A stretch of DNA of 64,000 bases from Chlorops oryzae (Eukaryota; Arthropoda; Insecta; Diptera; Chloropidae), in assembly GCA_020466095.1 (NCBI GenBank), contig CM035807.1:57298605-57362604 (forward strand), written 5' to 3'. This document shows positions 8,975 to 18,463 of this stretch, piece by piece; the stretch's first letter is position 1; each line of letters starts with the position of its first letter. The notes below the pieces were generated by a model. It did not search any database, was not told where the DNA came from, and was given only the letters and a program-made list of their open reading frames with translations. A program made the translations under genes and the position numbers.

Positions 8975-9820
8975 ATGGAGCCTTCATGTTGTAAGTACAT
9001 ATTTCCAAATATTTCAATTCAAATAAAAAAAAGACTTTCATTATTTTAGCAAAACGCAAAAAGAGAACAGCCTGGAGCGAATCGGCTGAAGCCCAGCTTG
9101 TCGAATTGTGGGAGGAAAAAAATGAAGAGCTTCGTGGTGCTCGCAAAAATAACCACATTTTTGCAGAGTTGGAGCAGGAAATGGAGACAAAAGGCTTCAA
9201 TTTTTCAGCAGAGGAAATTAAAGTGAAGCTTAAAAACTTCCGCAGATTGTATAGGTAAATTACAAAAATTAGGTCATTGGACTTCATCTACAAATTTAGT
9301 ATGTTTACAGCGAAGAGAGAAAAAAGATTGGGCCCTCTGGTGGTACACCGTCAAATTGGAGGTGGTATGAAGATGTAAACCGTATTTTGGGTTCGTCCAA
9401 ACAATTTAATTTGGAAAGTGTTATGGAAGAAAGTGCAAGTAAGTTGAACGTATACAGGCCTATTTGCATTTATTTATATTTCAATATGTATGTAAATATA
9501 TGAAGTAATTAATTTCAGCATTCGAACCGCAGTCTCCTCCCCAATACGATGCATTTAATTGCGTCGAATTTTTAGACGGCTATTCGGACATGACGCTGAG
9601 CGTATCCAATACGTCTTCGGAACCTGCAAAAAAAAAAAAAAAAGTTAATGTGCAGGAAGAGATGTTGGAGGAAATAAAAGAGTCCAATAGGATGGTTAAG
9701 GAAGAAATGCGACAATCCATGGAGTTGATGCAGAGGAATGCTGCCACACTCGAAAAGATGGCAAATGAAAATGAAGATTTTCACAAAAAACTGCTGAGTG
9801 CATTATTGGAAAAAAAATAA
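8975..9820 (+). CDS. Harbinger Myb/MADF-like DNA-binding accessory protein (4 exons, 216 aa)
   Basis: Exons at 8975-8990, 9050-9254, 9311-9438 and 9519-9820 join in frame (651 nt) with GT-AG introns of 59, 56 and 80 nt. The N-terminal half is a trihelix/Myb-like domain (RTAWSESAEAQLVELWEE, then FNFSAEEIKVKLKNFRRLY and a GTPSNWRWYEDVN helix). The C-terminal half has a lysine run and a coiled-coil helix (ESNRMVKEEMRQSMELMQRN). In PIF/Harbinger elements this partner binds subterminal sites and carries the transposase into the nucleus; that role is known for the family and inferred here. Its 3' end overlaps the convergent transposase gene by 125 nt. Confidence 0.85.
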
Positions 9821-11248
9821 ATAAAATAAAAAACATACACAAATGAAATGCTATGGCTTTTCTTATTTCCTCAGCTGAAGCATTCCCATCTCCACACAGA
9901 TTGTTGTAGTCCGGTTGGGGCCTCTCGGTGGGAATTAAATCAGAGAGCCATTTTTCTGAGATTCTGCTGTTTTGGCTGTTGAAAAAGTTATGCAGCACGC
10001 AACAACATTTTATTATGCTGTTAACTTTAGTTACGTGGTTATCCAACCCCTTGCCAAGTCTTCGAAAACGCGCCTTTAGCTGTCCAAATGCGTTTTCAAC
10101 GACAATTCTACTCTTTGACAGGTGGTAATTGAATCTTTTCTGCTCGGGAGTCGAACTGGTAGAAAAAGGGTATGGCTTCATTAATACCTCCGAAAATGTA
10201 AATGCGGAGTCCCCAATAACGACCACTGGGGCCATAATTTCTCCAAACTGTCTGGTGTTGCTTTTGAGAAGAGATGAATTATCTAGAAATTTTTTTAAGC
10301 TTGACATATTATATATTTTCGAATCATGGCAACGACCTGGACAACCAACGTTAATATACGAAAACCTGCATCTGAAAATTTATTATTGCAATTAAGTTTT
10401 AAAAAAAAAAAAAATTTGCATTCATTTAGTACCTGTAGTCAACTAAAGCGAAAAGCACCACAGAATTCCACCCCTTATAATTGTGGTAGTCCACAGCTTC
10501 GTCTGAAGGTGCCATAACTTCAATATGACATCCATCTGAAAAATATCCCGACGTATTAAATTTGAAAAAAGTTATAATTCTAAGCAAATGACCGATTGCA
10601 CCAAAGCATTGTGGGAAGCCCATTGCCTCGAATCCTTTGACGTTCTCTTCAATTTTTTCTTGCGTCAAAAAATTTTGTGGTAAATATTCAGGTGCAAGTA
10701 TCCGCCAAGTTTCCGTGCAGAACTCCAGCAATATCTTGCACACAATTGATTTTGAGACTCCAAATAAGCGACCCACTGTCCGATATTCAGATGATGAGCC
10801 CAGGGTGTACAAGGCAATTGCAATCCGTTTTTCCAGCGGTATGCTTTGGCGAAAATACGTATTTTGCTTCTCCAAACTCTTAAGCTTTTCCACCAATATT
10901 TGGAAGCATTTTCGGTCCGCTCTGAAGCTGTTTTTAAAAAATAGATCGGAGTTTTTCGGCACGTCTAACTCCCAGAAAGATCCAAAACGTTCCTAAAAGT
11001 TGAATAAACTTTCAATATACAAAAATAAATTGAGGTTTTTTATATATTACCAGTGTCCAAAGCCTTCGTGGTCTATAGACTTTGCCAGCATAAAATGCAG
11101 CTATTACCATTTCGTTACGCTGAATAATCATTTTCAGTTTTCTCATTCGACGGCTTAGTTCAGCGTTTTGCTCGGCAATATGGAGAAATTGCAGTTGCAT
11201 CGCTTCCTCCTGCGCAATAACAGCACAAACAATTTGCTTAAAATCCAT
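9696..11248 (-). CDS. Harbinger DDE transposase (HARBI1-type nuclease, 4 exons, about 458 aa)
   Basis: Exons on the minus strand are 11248-11051, 10992-10593, 10535-10433 and 10371-9696, joined by GT-AG introns of 58, 57 and 61 nt. The total of 1377 nt is a whole number of codons. Splicing is essential: the first catalytic Asp (GAIDG) is created across the second intron, at 10593/10535. The other catalytic residues are D in VVIGDSAF and E in IVVENAFG. An N-terminal helical segment (QLQFLHIAEQNAELSRRMRK) precedes the DDE_Tnp_4 fold. The C-terminus runs past the usual family end into sequence antisense to the partner gene, so the true stop could be earlier by alternative processing. No stop or frameshift was found. 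Confidence 0.87.
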
Positions 11249-11441
11249 TTTTATATCTTATTTGCACTTTTTTAATTTTCACTTTCAATTTGCTGGTTTT
11301 TCTTCGCTTTTCTGTCTCGCTTCTATGCTAATCAGCTGATTGACTAATTAATCCCTACACCGAAAGTGAAAACGACTGAGATTAACTAACGGGATTAACG
11401 TTAATCCCTATAGTTAATCCCTATGTGGAAACATGATATAA

Positions 11442-12475
11442 CACTTCAACACAATACTATCTCGGCCTTGCTTAAAACATATATTCCATTACTAACTGAA
11501 AGTCATTAAACTGAATTCAAAAATTCTTTTCAAAATTTAAAAGACAAGTTCTCAATATTATTGAAAAAATTTGAAATCAAAGATCAAGTACCACAAGATT
11601 TAACGACAATTTTTAATTTAAAATTTACTGAAGATTCCGACTCAGATTCAGAATCAATAAAATCAGAAAAAATACCTTCAATTCAAGAATTTCTCAATAA
11701 TGCTAGTAAGCTTATCCCAGATTTCGATGGCAAACCCGAGAACTTGCGAAGTTTTCTGGATGCAATCGATCTGGTCGAACTAATAAAAGGAGAACACGAA
11801 AGAGTAGCAGTTACACTAATAAAAACAAAATTGAAAGGCACAGCAAGAAATCTTGTCGATACAGAATCAACTATAGCACAAATAGTGAAAAAACTTAAAT
11901 TGTCAGTAAAAGGGGAGTCTATTGACGTTATCACAGCAAAACTCCTCAACACCAAACAACAAAATAAAAATGCCACGACATTTTGTAACGAAATTGAAGA
12001 CTTAACAAAATCTTTACAAAATGCATACATTTCTGACGGATTGAACCCTGAACATGCAAATAAATATTCAACCTCAATTGCTGTTAAAGCATTAACTACA
12101 AATGCTAGTAATGATAGAGTAAAAATGATAATGGAATCGGGTAATTTCGGCAATCTGAATGAAGCAGTTGCAAAATTTGTCAACAGTTGCACCGCGGCAA
12201 CTGAATCAAGATCGGTATTTAACATCAATAACCGAGGAAATTTTTCCCGAAGGGGAAATTTTTCAAATAATAGAAATAGGTACCGGGGACGTGGTGGCTA
12301 TACACGGTATCACCAACAGCGCAACACTAATTATTCAAATAATAGAAATTACAACCACTACAATCGCGGCCGTGGACGCGGAGCTAGTTCTGGCAATGTC
12401 CGAGCTATCGAAGCAAATCCGGGAAACGAGTCAGCTCCCCAGAATGCCCAACTGGGGACATTAACTCAGCAATAA
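11442..12475 (+). pseudogene. Gypsy gag, main part, with arginine/glycine-rich C-terminus
   Basis: The frame continues from the Harbinger junction; one TGA at about 11510 is followed by a 304-codon open stretch to TAA 12475. It has an acidic segment (TEDSDSDSESIKSEK), a capsid-like helical domain (IPDFDGKPENLRSFLDAIDL to NEAVAKFVNSC) and an RG/RGG-rich, Asn/Tyr-rich tail (RYRGRGGYTRYHQQ) in place of a zinc knuckle. The tail would bind RNA. Pol follows in the -1 frame, consistent with frameshift expression. Confidence 0.75.
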
Positions 12476-12489
12476 TTAACTCAGCAATA

Positions 12490-13227
12490 CCCACAAAACT
12501 AACACAAACGCATCAAATCCTAAGCATTAATCTCAAATTCAATAACTACATAACTGTCAAAACTTCCTTTAATACATCAGCAAATATTTTTCTACTAGAC
12601 ACTGGTTCTGACATCAGCCTCATAAAACAAAACTGTATAAAAAATTCAATAATTAATCAAAATTCTTCGTTTAATTTAACTGGAATTGGAGAAGGAATAG
12701 TCACAACTTTAGGATATGTTCATGGTTCAATATTATTGAAAAATTACGATCTAGCTCATAACTTTCAAGTAGTTCAAAATGATTTTCAAATACATTGTGA
12801 CGGTATCATTGGCCTTGACTTCATAAAAAAATACAACTGCATACTTGATTACAATAATTCCAATAGTTTTCTCGTTATTAGACCAAGCTTTTCCTATACA
12901 CATGAATCTTTACAAATTTTAGATGCACCAAAACTATATTCAATAAGCCTACCTGCTCGATCTGAAGTCATACGAAAAATATATATAAAGTTCCCAGAAG
13001 ATGAATTTTTAATACCAAATCAAGAAATTTCAACAGGCATCTACATTTCCAATACAATAGTTAACAATAAAAATACCTACGTTCGCATACTAAATACTAC
13101 AAATAATAACATTTTATTAGAAAATCTTTCCATTAAAGCAGAAAGTCTTGAAAACTACCAAACAATAAAATTTAACCCTACATCAAACAATCAAGAGCGA
13201 CATAATACCATTCTTTCCAAAATATAA
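12490..13227 (+). pseudogene. Gypsy pol: aspartic protease
   Basis: The pol frame opens just past the gag stop. The protease active site is FLLDTGSDISLI (12590-12625), with a flap-like GIGEGIVTTLGYV stretch and the conserved IIGLDFIKKYN block near 12800-12830, typical of retropepsins. The frame ends at a TAA at 13225-13227, which in an intact element should be a sense codon because homology to the RT linker continues immediately. The enzyme would cleave the Gag-Pol polyprotein. Confidence 0.7.
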
Positions 13228-13974
13228 AACAACTGTCCAATTCAATTTAGAGAAAACCTTCAAAAACTTTGTTCATCATACACAGATGTCTTCGCTTTAG
13301 ACACAGGTAGTGTCACTTGCAATAACTTTTATAAACAAAAACTCAAATTAAATGATAAGAGCCCAGTTTACATCAAAAATTACAGACTACCACATACATA
13401 TAAACCTGAAATCGAACGACAAATAGATAAACTAATCAAAGATAACATTGTTGAGCCATCTGCCTCCGAATATAACAGCCCAATTCCCCTAGTACCCAAA
13501 AAGTCATTACCCGGCAATGCAGAAAAACGTTGGAGATAAGTAATCGATTATAGGCAACTTAATAAAAAATTAGTCGCCGATAAATTCCCACTACCAAGAA
13601 TCGATGACATTTTAGATCAACTAGGAAGAGCAAAATATTTTTCATGCCTAGACCTTATATCAGGTTTTCACCAAATAGAATTGCATGAAGCCTCTAGAGA
13701 CTTAACATCATTTTCAAGCCCAACAGGTTCCTACAGATTTAAAAGACTACCATATGGTTTAAAAATAGCACCAAACTCATTCCAACGAATGATGTCACTT
13801 GCATTCTCAGGCTTAGGCCCAAATAGAGCATTCGTCTATATGGATGACCTTATAGTAATAGGATGTACTGAAACCCATATGATTGAAAACCTTAAATTAA
13901 TTTTTGAAATATGCAGGAAAACTTATTTAAAATTACATCCCGATAAATGCAATTTTTTAACCATGAAGTCCTAA
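13228..13974 (+). pseudogene. Gypsy pol: reverse transcriptase, with nonsense codon, frameshift and deletion
   Basis: RT motifs are in order: IKDNIVEPSASEYNSPI, VPKKSL, VIDYRQLNKKL, FSCLDLISGFHQIEL, FKRLPYGLKIAPNSFQ and the catalytic VYMDDLIVIG (about 13836-13862). A TAA at about 13540 interrupts the palm (WR*VIDYRQ). Near 13965 the frame is lost in the thumb region: homology jumps from the DKCNF block to YPQPTNADETRRF in another frame. This implies a deletion of roughly 20-30 codons plus a frameshift. RT activity is therefore lost. Confidence 0.8.
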
Positions 13975-16052
13975 ATTACCCACAACCAACTAATGCAGAC
14001 GAAACACGTAGATTCGTAGCTTTTGTAAATTATTATAGAAGATTTATTCCGAATTTTTCATCTTACTCTATTCATTTAACACGTTTGACAAGGAAGAAAA
14101 CAGAATTCATCTGGTCAAAGGAATGCGAAAACTCATTTAATTATCTTAAAAACTCACTACTAAAGCCCCAAATATTACAATATCCAAATTTCGATAAACC
14201 ATTTTGTATAACAACCGATGCAAGTAAAATTGCATGTGGAGCAGTCTTAAGTCAGGAATATAACGGTACACAATTACCAATAGCTTTCGAATCGCGCACA
14301 TTCACAAAAGGCGAAAGTAACAAATCAGTTATTGAACAAGAGCTTACTGCCATACATTGGGCAGTCAACTTCTTTAAACCTTACATTTATGGAACTAAAT
14401 TCCTTATCAAAAGCGACCATAAGCCTTTAACATACCTATTTTCACTCAAAAATCCTTCTTCAAAACTAACACGAATGCGTCTGGATCTTGAAGAATTTGA
14501 TTTTGTTATCGAATATATAAAAGGCAAAGATAACTGTGGAGCTGACGCGTTATCACGTATTGATTTCGGGCAAATTAAACAAATAACCAACGATGCTACC
14601 CACATTAATCAAATAATAACAAGATCAAAATCAAAACCAATTTTAACAAAATCAGAAAAGCCTAACAACTCAAATGATATTTTTCAACATGTATATGAGA
14701 CATTACAGCATGCACAAATAAATAAATTGCCTTATATGAGATATGACAAAAGCGCGCAAATCTTGAAAATTTTTAAAGGAAAAATCAAACTTCTAGAAGT
14801 AAATTTAAAAGATTTAATTGTTCAAGGAAAAATCTCTCTAGAGAAATTATTTCCTAGACTTGAAAAATTAGTCGACAATTTAAACTCTAAAAAATTACGG
14901 TTATCTTTAAACGATGAACTATTTAATATAGTACGTGTACACGAATTCAAGGAAAAAGGCAACATTCATTTGAATAACATCACTATTTCACTCACACCAA
15001 TTCGCGAAACAATTAAGAGTAAAAACAGAAAACTAGAAATTCTTAACACTTTCCATAATGATCCAATCCTAGGCGGACATTGCGGAATTAATAAACTATT
15101 AACAAAAATAAAACATAACTACATTTGGCAAAACCTAAATCAAGACGTTCGAAAATTTGTTAAAAATTGCGAAAAATGCAAATTAAACAAACCAGGAAAA
15201 AACTTTAAAGAGCCGTTATTCACAACACAAACACCTGAAAAACCATTTAACAAAATTCAAATTGACACAATCGGTCCCTTACCAACCTCAATACATGGAA
15301 ACGCATATCGCATAACGATAATGTGCGAACTAACAAAATACCTAATAGCCATACCCGTTCCAGACAAAGCTGCCAAAACAATAGCTAAAGCAATAGTTCA
15401 ACATTGTATCTTAATTTATGGACCAATTAACGAAATACTTACAGACTCAGGCACCGAATATAAAAATCAAATACTTTTAGAACTTTGCAAATTACTCAAT
15501 ATAAAACAGTTAAATTCAACCCCATACCATCACCAAACACTCGGTATGGTGGAACGAAGTCATAGAACCTTTAATGAGTATATTAGGTCATACTTATCTC
15601 CTGAAAAAACCAATTGGGACGATTGGTTGAAGTATTTTGCTTATTGCTTCAACACAACACCGTCCTCAACTCATGGCTATACACCATTCGAATTAGTTTA
15701 CGGCAAAACACCTAGACCGTTTAACTTTCTAAATGGAACAACTGATCCTGTCTATAATTTCGATAATTACGTCAAAGAATTTAAATTTAGGTTGCAAGAG
15801 GCCCAAAAGCGAGACTTTAAATTAATCGAAAATGCCAAGATTCAATCAAAAACAAACTATGACAAAAAGGCAATACCTCAAAATATTCAAGTCAAAGATA
15901 AAATCTACCTCCGTGACGAATCCAGTCACAAATTGGAAAATGTTTTCAAAGGCCCATATGAAGTTACTGAAATTGATAATAGAGGAAATTGCAAAATAAA
16001 AATAGGCAATAAATTTGCCATTGTACATAAAAATAGATTAAAATTACAATAA
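13975..16052 (+). pseudogene. Gypsy pol: RNase H and integrase (open frame)
   Basis: About 690 uninterrupted codons encode the RT connection (RRFVAFVNYYRRFIPNF) and RNase H (ITTDASKIACGAVLSQ, EQELTAIHWAV, KSDHKPLTYLF, CGADALSRI). The integrase follows, with an HHCC zinc finger (GGHCGINKLL...CEKCKLNK near 15075-15190) and catalytic D in IQIDTIGPL, D in LTDSGTEY and E in MVERSHRTFNEY. The C-terminus has a GPYEVTEID SH3-like part. The segment is intact in itself but separated from RT by a frameshift. It ends at TAA 16052 with no env after it. Confidence 0.82.
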
Positions 16053-16332
16053 AAATTTATTACTGTTAAACTGATGCGCATCATCTTAATAAATAAATAA
16101 TTAGTTTAATATTTCAATTAATAAATTTACCTCAATATATGAAAATTTCAAAATATTACTTCATTAGATTTATCAATTTAAATTAATAAATGAATTATAA
16201 ATACATCTTAAAAAAAAAAAAACAAATATTTTAATTTTACATTTATAAGATAAATACTTTTTACTTTATACCTTAACATTATTAAATTATGAAAAATCTC
16301 TATTCTAAAGATTTTTCACAAAAGAGGGAAGG
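16053..16332 (+). promoter_or_regulatory. Gypsy 3' untranslated region and polypurine tract
   Basis: This AT-rich non-coding stretch has no significant frame. It ends with the purine run AAAAGAGGGAAGG (16320-16332) immediately before the 3' LTR, the expected plus-strand primer. Confidence 0.75.
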
Positions 16333-17043
16333 TGTTGCATGAATATGACACATAAGCGCCTTAGCGCCCTAAATCGCCTTAGCGCCTTAAATCTCATTTC
16401 ACATACCGACCCTGCACGGTTAATTTACGTTACGGCCCTGTATGCCTGAAAGCATAAGTAACAAGACACTTCGAACAATGCACTTATAGCATTGAACGGA
16501 ACGAAGGCCGAAACATCAAATGCAAGCCAACGGAATGTAACCAAACACTACGAGCAATGCACTTATAGCATTGAACGGAACGAAGGCCGAAACATCAAAC
16601 GCAGGCAACTAAACACATGCAATGCATGAGCCGATATTGTGTTATGACAAAATACCAATATCGAATCAATTGGGCATAACCCAAATTGGTCATTTGACAC
16701 TTCTCAGATGTCAGCCAAATTCTGTGCGGCATTTCTCCTCTTTTGAATCAGCATTTATAAATACATAAGATATATACATAACATTTATAGATACCTAACA
16801 TTTACATATACATAACATTTATATATACATAACATTTCTCCTCTCTTGGAATAAGTATAAAAGAAATTAGAATGTTTAAGAAAACAACAATTGGAGTTTC
16901 AACGTCAAAGGTTTGGACGACTGATTCTGGCTTCGGCTGAATACGGTCCTACCTTAAAAATAAAAGACTACCAAACAAATAAAGTCTTCATTATTTTTTT
17001 GGAATATGTTGATCATCCCTTCATAAGAAGGAATAACTTTACA
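16333..17043 (+). repeat. Gypsy 3' LTR
   Basis: This LTR has the same length as the 5' LTR (711 bp). I count six substitutions between them by eye, for example AGCGCC versus AGTGCC, CACTAC versus CACTTC and CATGAG versus CATGCG. The 79-bp internal duplication is present in both copies, so it predates insertion. The Polinton ATPase sequence resumes at 17044 with the AGAT duplication. Confidence 0.92.
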
Positions 17044-17219
17044 AGATATTGATATTTCGGTTGCTGCAATGACTTTGAATACAAGTATACATTTTTAAAT
17101 CTAAGACCATTGGGACTTATTGGACGTATTGTGTTTGGTAGCAATGAACTATGACGTATTTAAGACAATTTATCATTTGAAATCGTTTTTAGGTCTAAAT
17201 TTTTCAACGAAATATTCAT
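17044..17219 (-). pseudogene. packaging ATPase, N-terminal part, P-loop missing
   Basis: The minus-strand frame from ATG 17219 reads into the ATPase N-terminus with an in-frame TAA near 17160. The conserved LLPNTIR and PNGLRFKNVYLYSKSLQQPKY blocks are visible. Between these two blocks only a couple of residues remain, where the family has a Walker A P-loop of GxxGxGKT type. The nucleotide-binding loop has therefore been deleted. Sequence runs directly into the Gypsy 3' LTR and continues at 6689. Confidence 0.7.
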
Positions 17220-17365
17220 TTGTTGTCTTATGAAACGCATTTTACTCTTTTAACTAACAACAATGATATAAAAGCGATTCTTTTTATACTTTTTTGTTCA
17301 GAACGCTTTTGACCGTTGATTTGTTTGCTATACAAACAAACAAAAATTTATAAATGCTGTTATAA

Positions 17366-18098
17366 AAACTGCCAATTGAACTTCATTTACCAGGCTATCG
17401 GTTTTGTGGACCGGCAACAAAACTCGAAAAACGTTTAGCAAAAGGAGACAAGGGTATAAATATTTTGTATTCTGCATGTAGAGAACACGATATTGCCTAC
17501 TCGTAATTCAAAGACTTGCCTAATCGCCGGATTGCCGATAAGATTTTAGTTCAGAGAGCTTGGGAGAGAGTAAAAGCTCCAGATTCGAGTGTCGCAGAAA
17601 AGGCAAACGCTTGATTTGTCACAAACGCAATGAAAGCCAAACTGAAGATAGGTGGTAGTCTTCGAATAAACAATAATCGAAAACTAAAGACTGTGAAGAA
17701 CAAAAAGAAGAAATTCTGTACTCAAATATTCACTACTGCAATAAAAAATGCTACAAAAGTTTTAAAAAATGCAAAACCAATTGATATGAATGATGCTCTT
17801 CAAATTGCTGAGAAATCTTTATCATCTACTCTTAAGAGGAAAAATCGTAAAGTTCTACCTCGTGTAATCCCTGTACCAAAAGTGGGTGGATTTTTACCAT
17901 TAATACCAATTTAAGCGGATATTGCAAAACTTGGAGGAATAGTATCGGGAGGCATGTCGATTGCAAATATGATAAAAAAATATAATATCTGCAAAGGATA
18001 AAAAGCCCAAGGAACCTGTTGCCATTGGAAATGGGCTTTATTTTAAACCCTATAGAAATGGATACGGTTTCTTTCTTCATCCTTATTCAAAAAACTAA
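17366..18098 (+). pseudogene. Polinton phospholipase A2-like protein, several nonsense codons
   Basis: The plus-strand frame shows a PLA2-like calcium-loop region (YRFCGPATKLEKRL) and the catalytic His-Asp pair in SACREHDIAYS near 17480-17500, as in the PLA2 domains of Polinton and parvovirus virion proteins that breach endosomal membranes. Stops occur at about 17503 (TAA), 17611 (TGA) and 17912 (TAA). The stretch 17630-17911 alone is open and basic (NRKLKTVKNKKKKF). After a frame change the C-terminus (GNGLYFKPYRNGYGFFLHPY) ends at TAA 18096-18098. No start codon remains. The gene diverges from the ATPase across about 150 nt of AT-rich spacer. Confidence 0.75.
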
Positions 18099-18463
18099 TT
18101 AGCACTCTACCCAAAAAAGCCCTAACCGAGGTCGACCTAAGAAAATATGCCGCAAACTTGAAATCTTTCAGAGGAGTTTTTATGCGAAATACTTTACCAA
18201 GACGTCCTCATAAGATTGAATGTGGAATAATTAATCTGGATTCATCAGATGGAGATGGTACTCATTGGGTAACATATTTTAAAAATAATACTGTTAAGGA
18301 ATATTTTGATAGTTTTGGTAACCTTCCACCACCGAAAGAAGTTGTCAAATATCGCGGTGCAAATAATTTAAGATACAACTATAAACAACATCAGCAATAC
18401 AATTCATATAACTGTGGTCATTTGTGTTTAAAGTTTCTGTATTCACAATCATGCAACAATTAA
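18098..18463 (+). pseudogene. Polinton adenovirus-type cysteine protease (C5/ULP1-like), start codon lost
   Basis: An open frame of 121 codons runs to TAA 18463. The catalytic order His-Asp-Cys is seen in GTHWVTYF, YFDSFG and YNCGHLCLKF. The enzyme would mature virion proteins, as in adenoviruses. The frame is open from at least 18098, where ATT sits at the position expected for the start (TAATT where TAATG is typical). The first remaining Met is at 18158 (FMRNTLPRRP), which would remove about 20 N-terminal residues. So the coding body is intact but initiation is doubtful. It follows the PLA2-like gene without a gap. Confidence 0.75.

Larger units (their letters stand above)
8730..11438. mobile_element. 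PIF/Harbinger DNA transposon with two apparently intact genes
   Basis: The element is 2709 bp with a 3-bp TSD, TAA (8727-8729 and 11439-11441). The terminal inverted repeats start TATCATGTTTCCACATAGGG on both ends, the left having one extra G. Subterminal regions carry many GGGATTAA/TTAATCCC motifs. It encodes a Myb/MADF-like DNA-binding protein (plus strand) and a DDE transposase of the HARBI1 type (minus strand), the two-protein system standard for PIF/Harbinger. Spliced reading frames of both genes are uninterrupted, so this copy could be autonomous. It lies inside gag of the Gypsy element. Confidence 0.93.
6690..17043 (+). mobile_element. Ty3/Gypsy LTR retrotransposon inserted in the Polinton ATPase gene
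   Basis: Two 711-bp LTRs (6690-7400 and 16333-17043), each starting TGTTGCATGA and ending ACTTTACA, enclose gag and pol on the plus strand. The flanks give a 4-bp target-site duplication, AGAT (6686-6689 and 17044-17047). By eye the LTRs differ at only about six positions (about 99% identity), indicating a recent insertion. Gag and pol nevertheless carry stops, a frameshift with deletion, and a nested 2.7-kb Harbinger element. There is no env after the integrase. The order PR-RT-RNase H-INT identifies Ty3/Gypsy; I do not assign a named lineage. Confidence 0.93.

Noticed and set aside
13947..13974. An independent start of the RNase H-integrase protein at ATG 13947
   Set aside because: The ATG arises from the frameshift junction inside the RT thumb region; the family makes one polyprotein.
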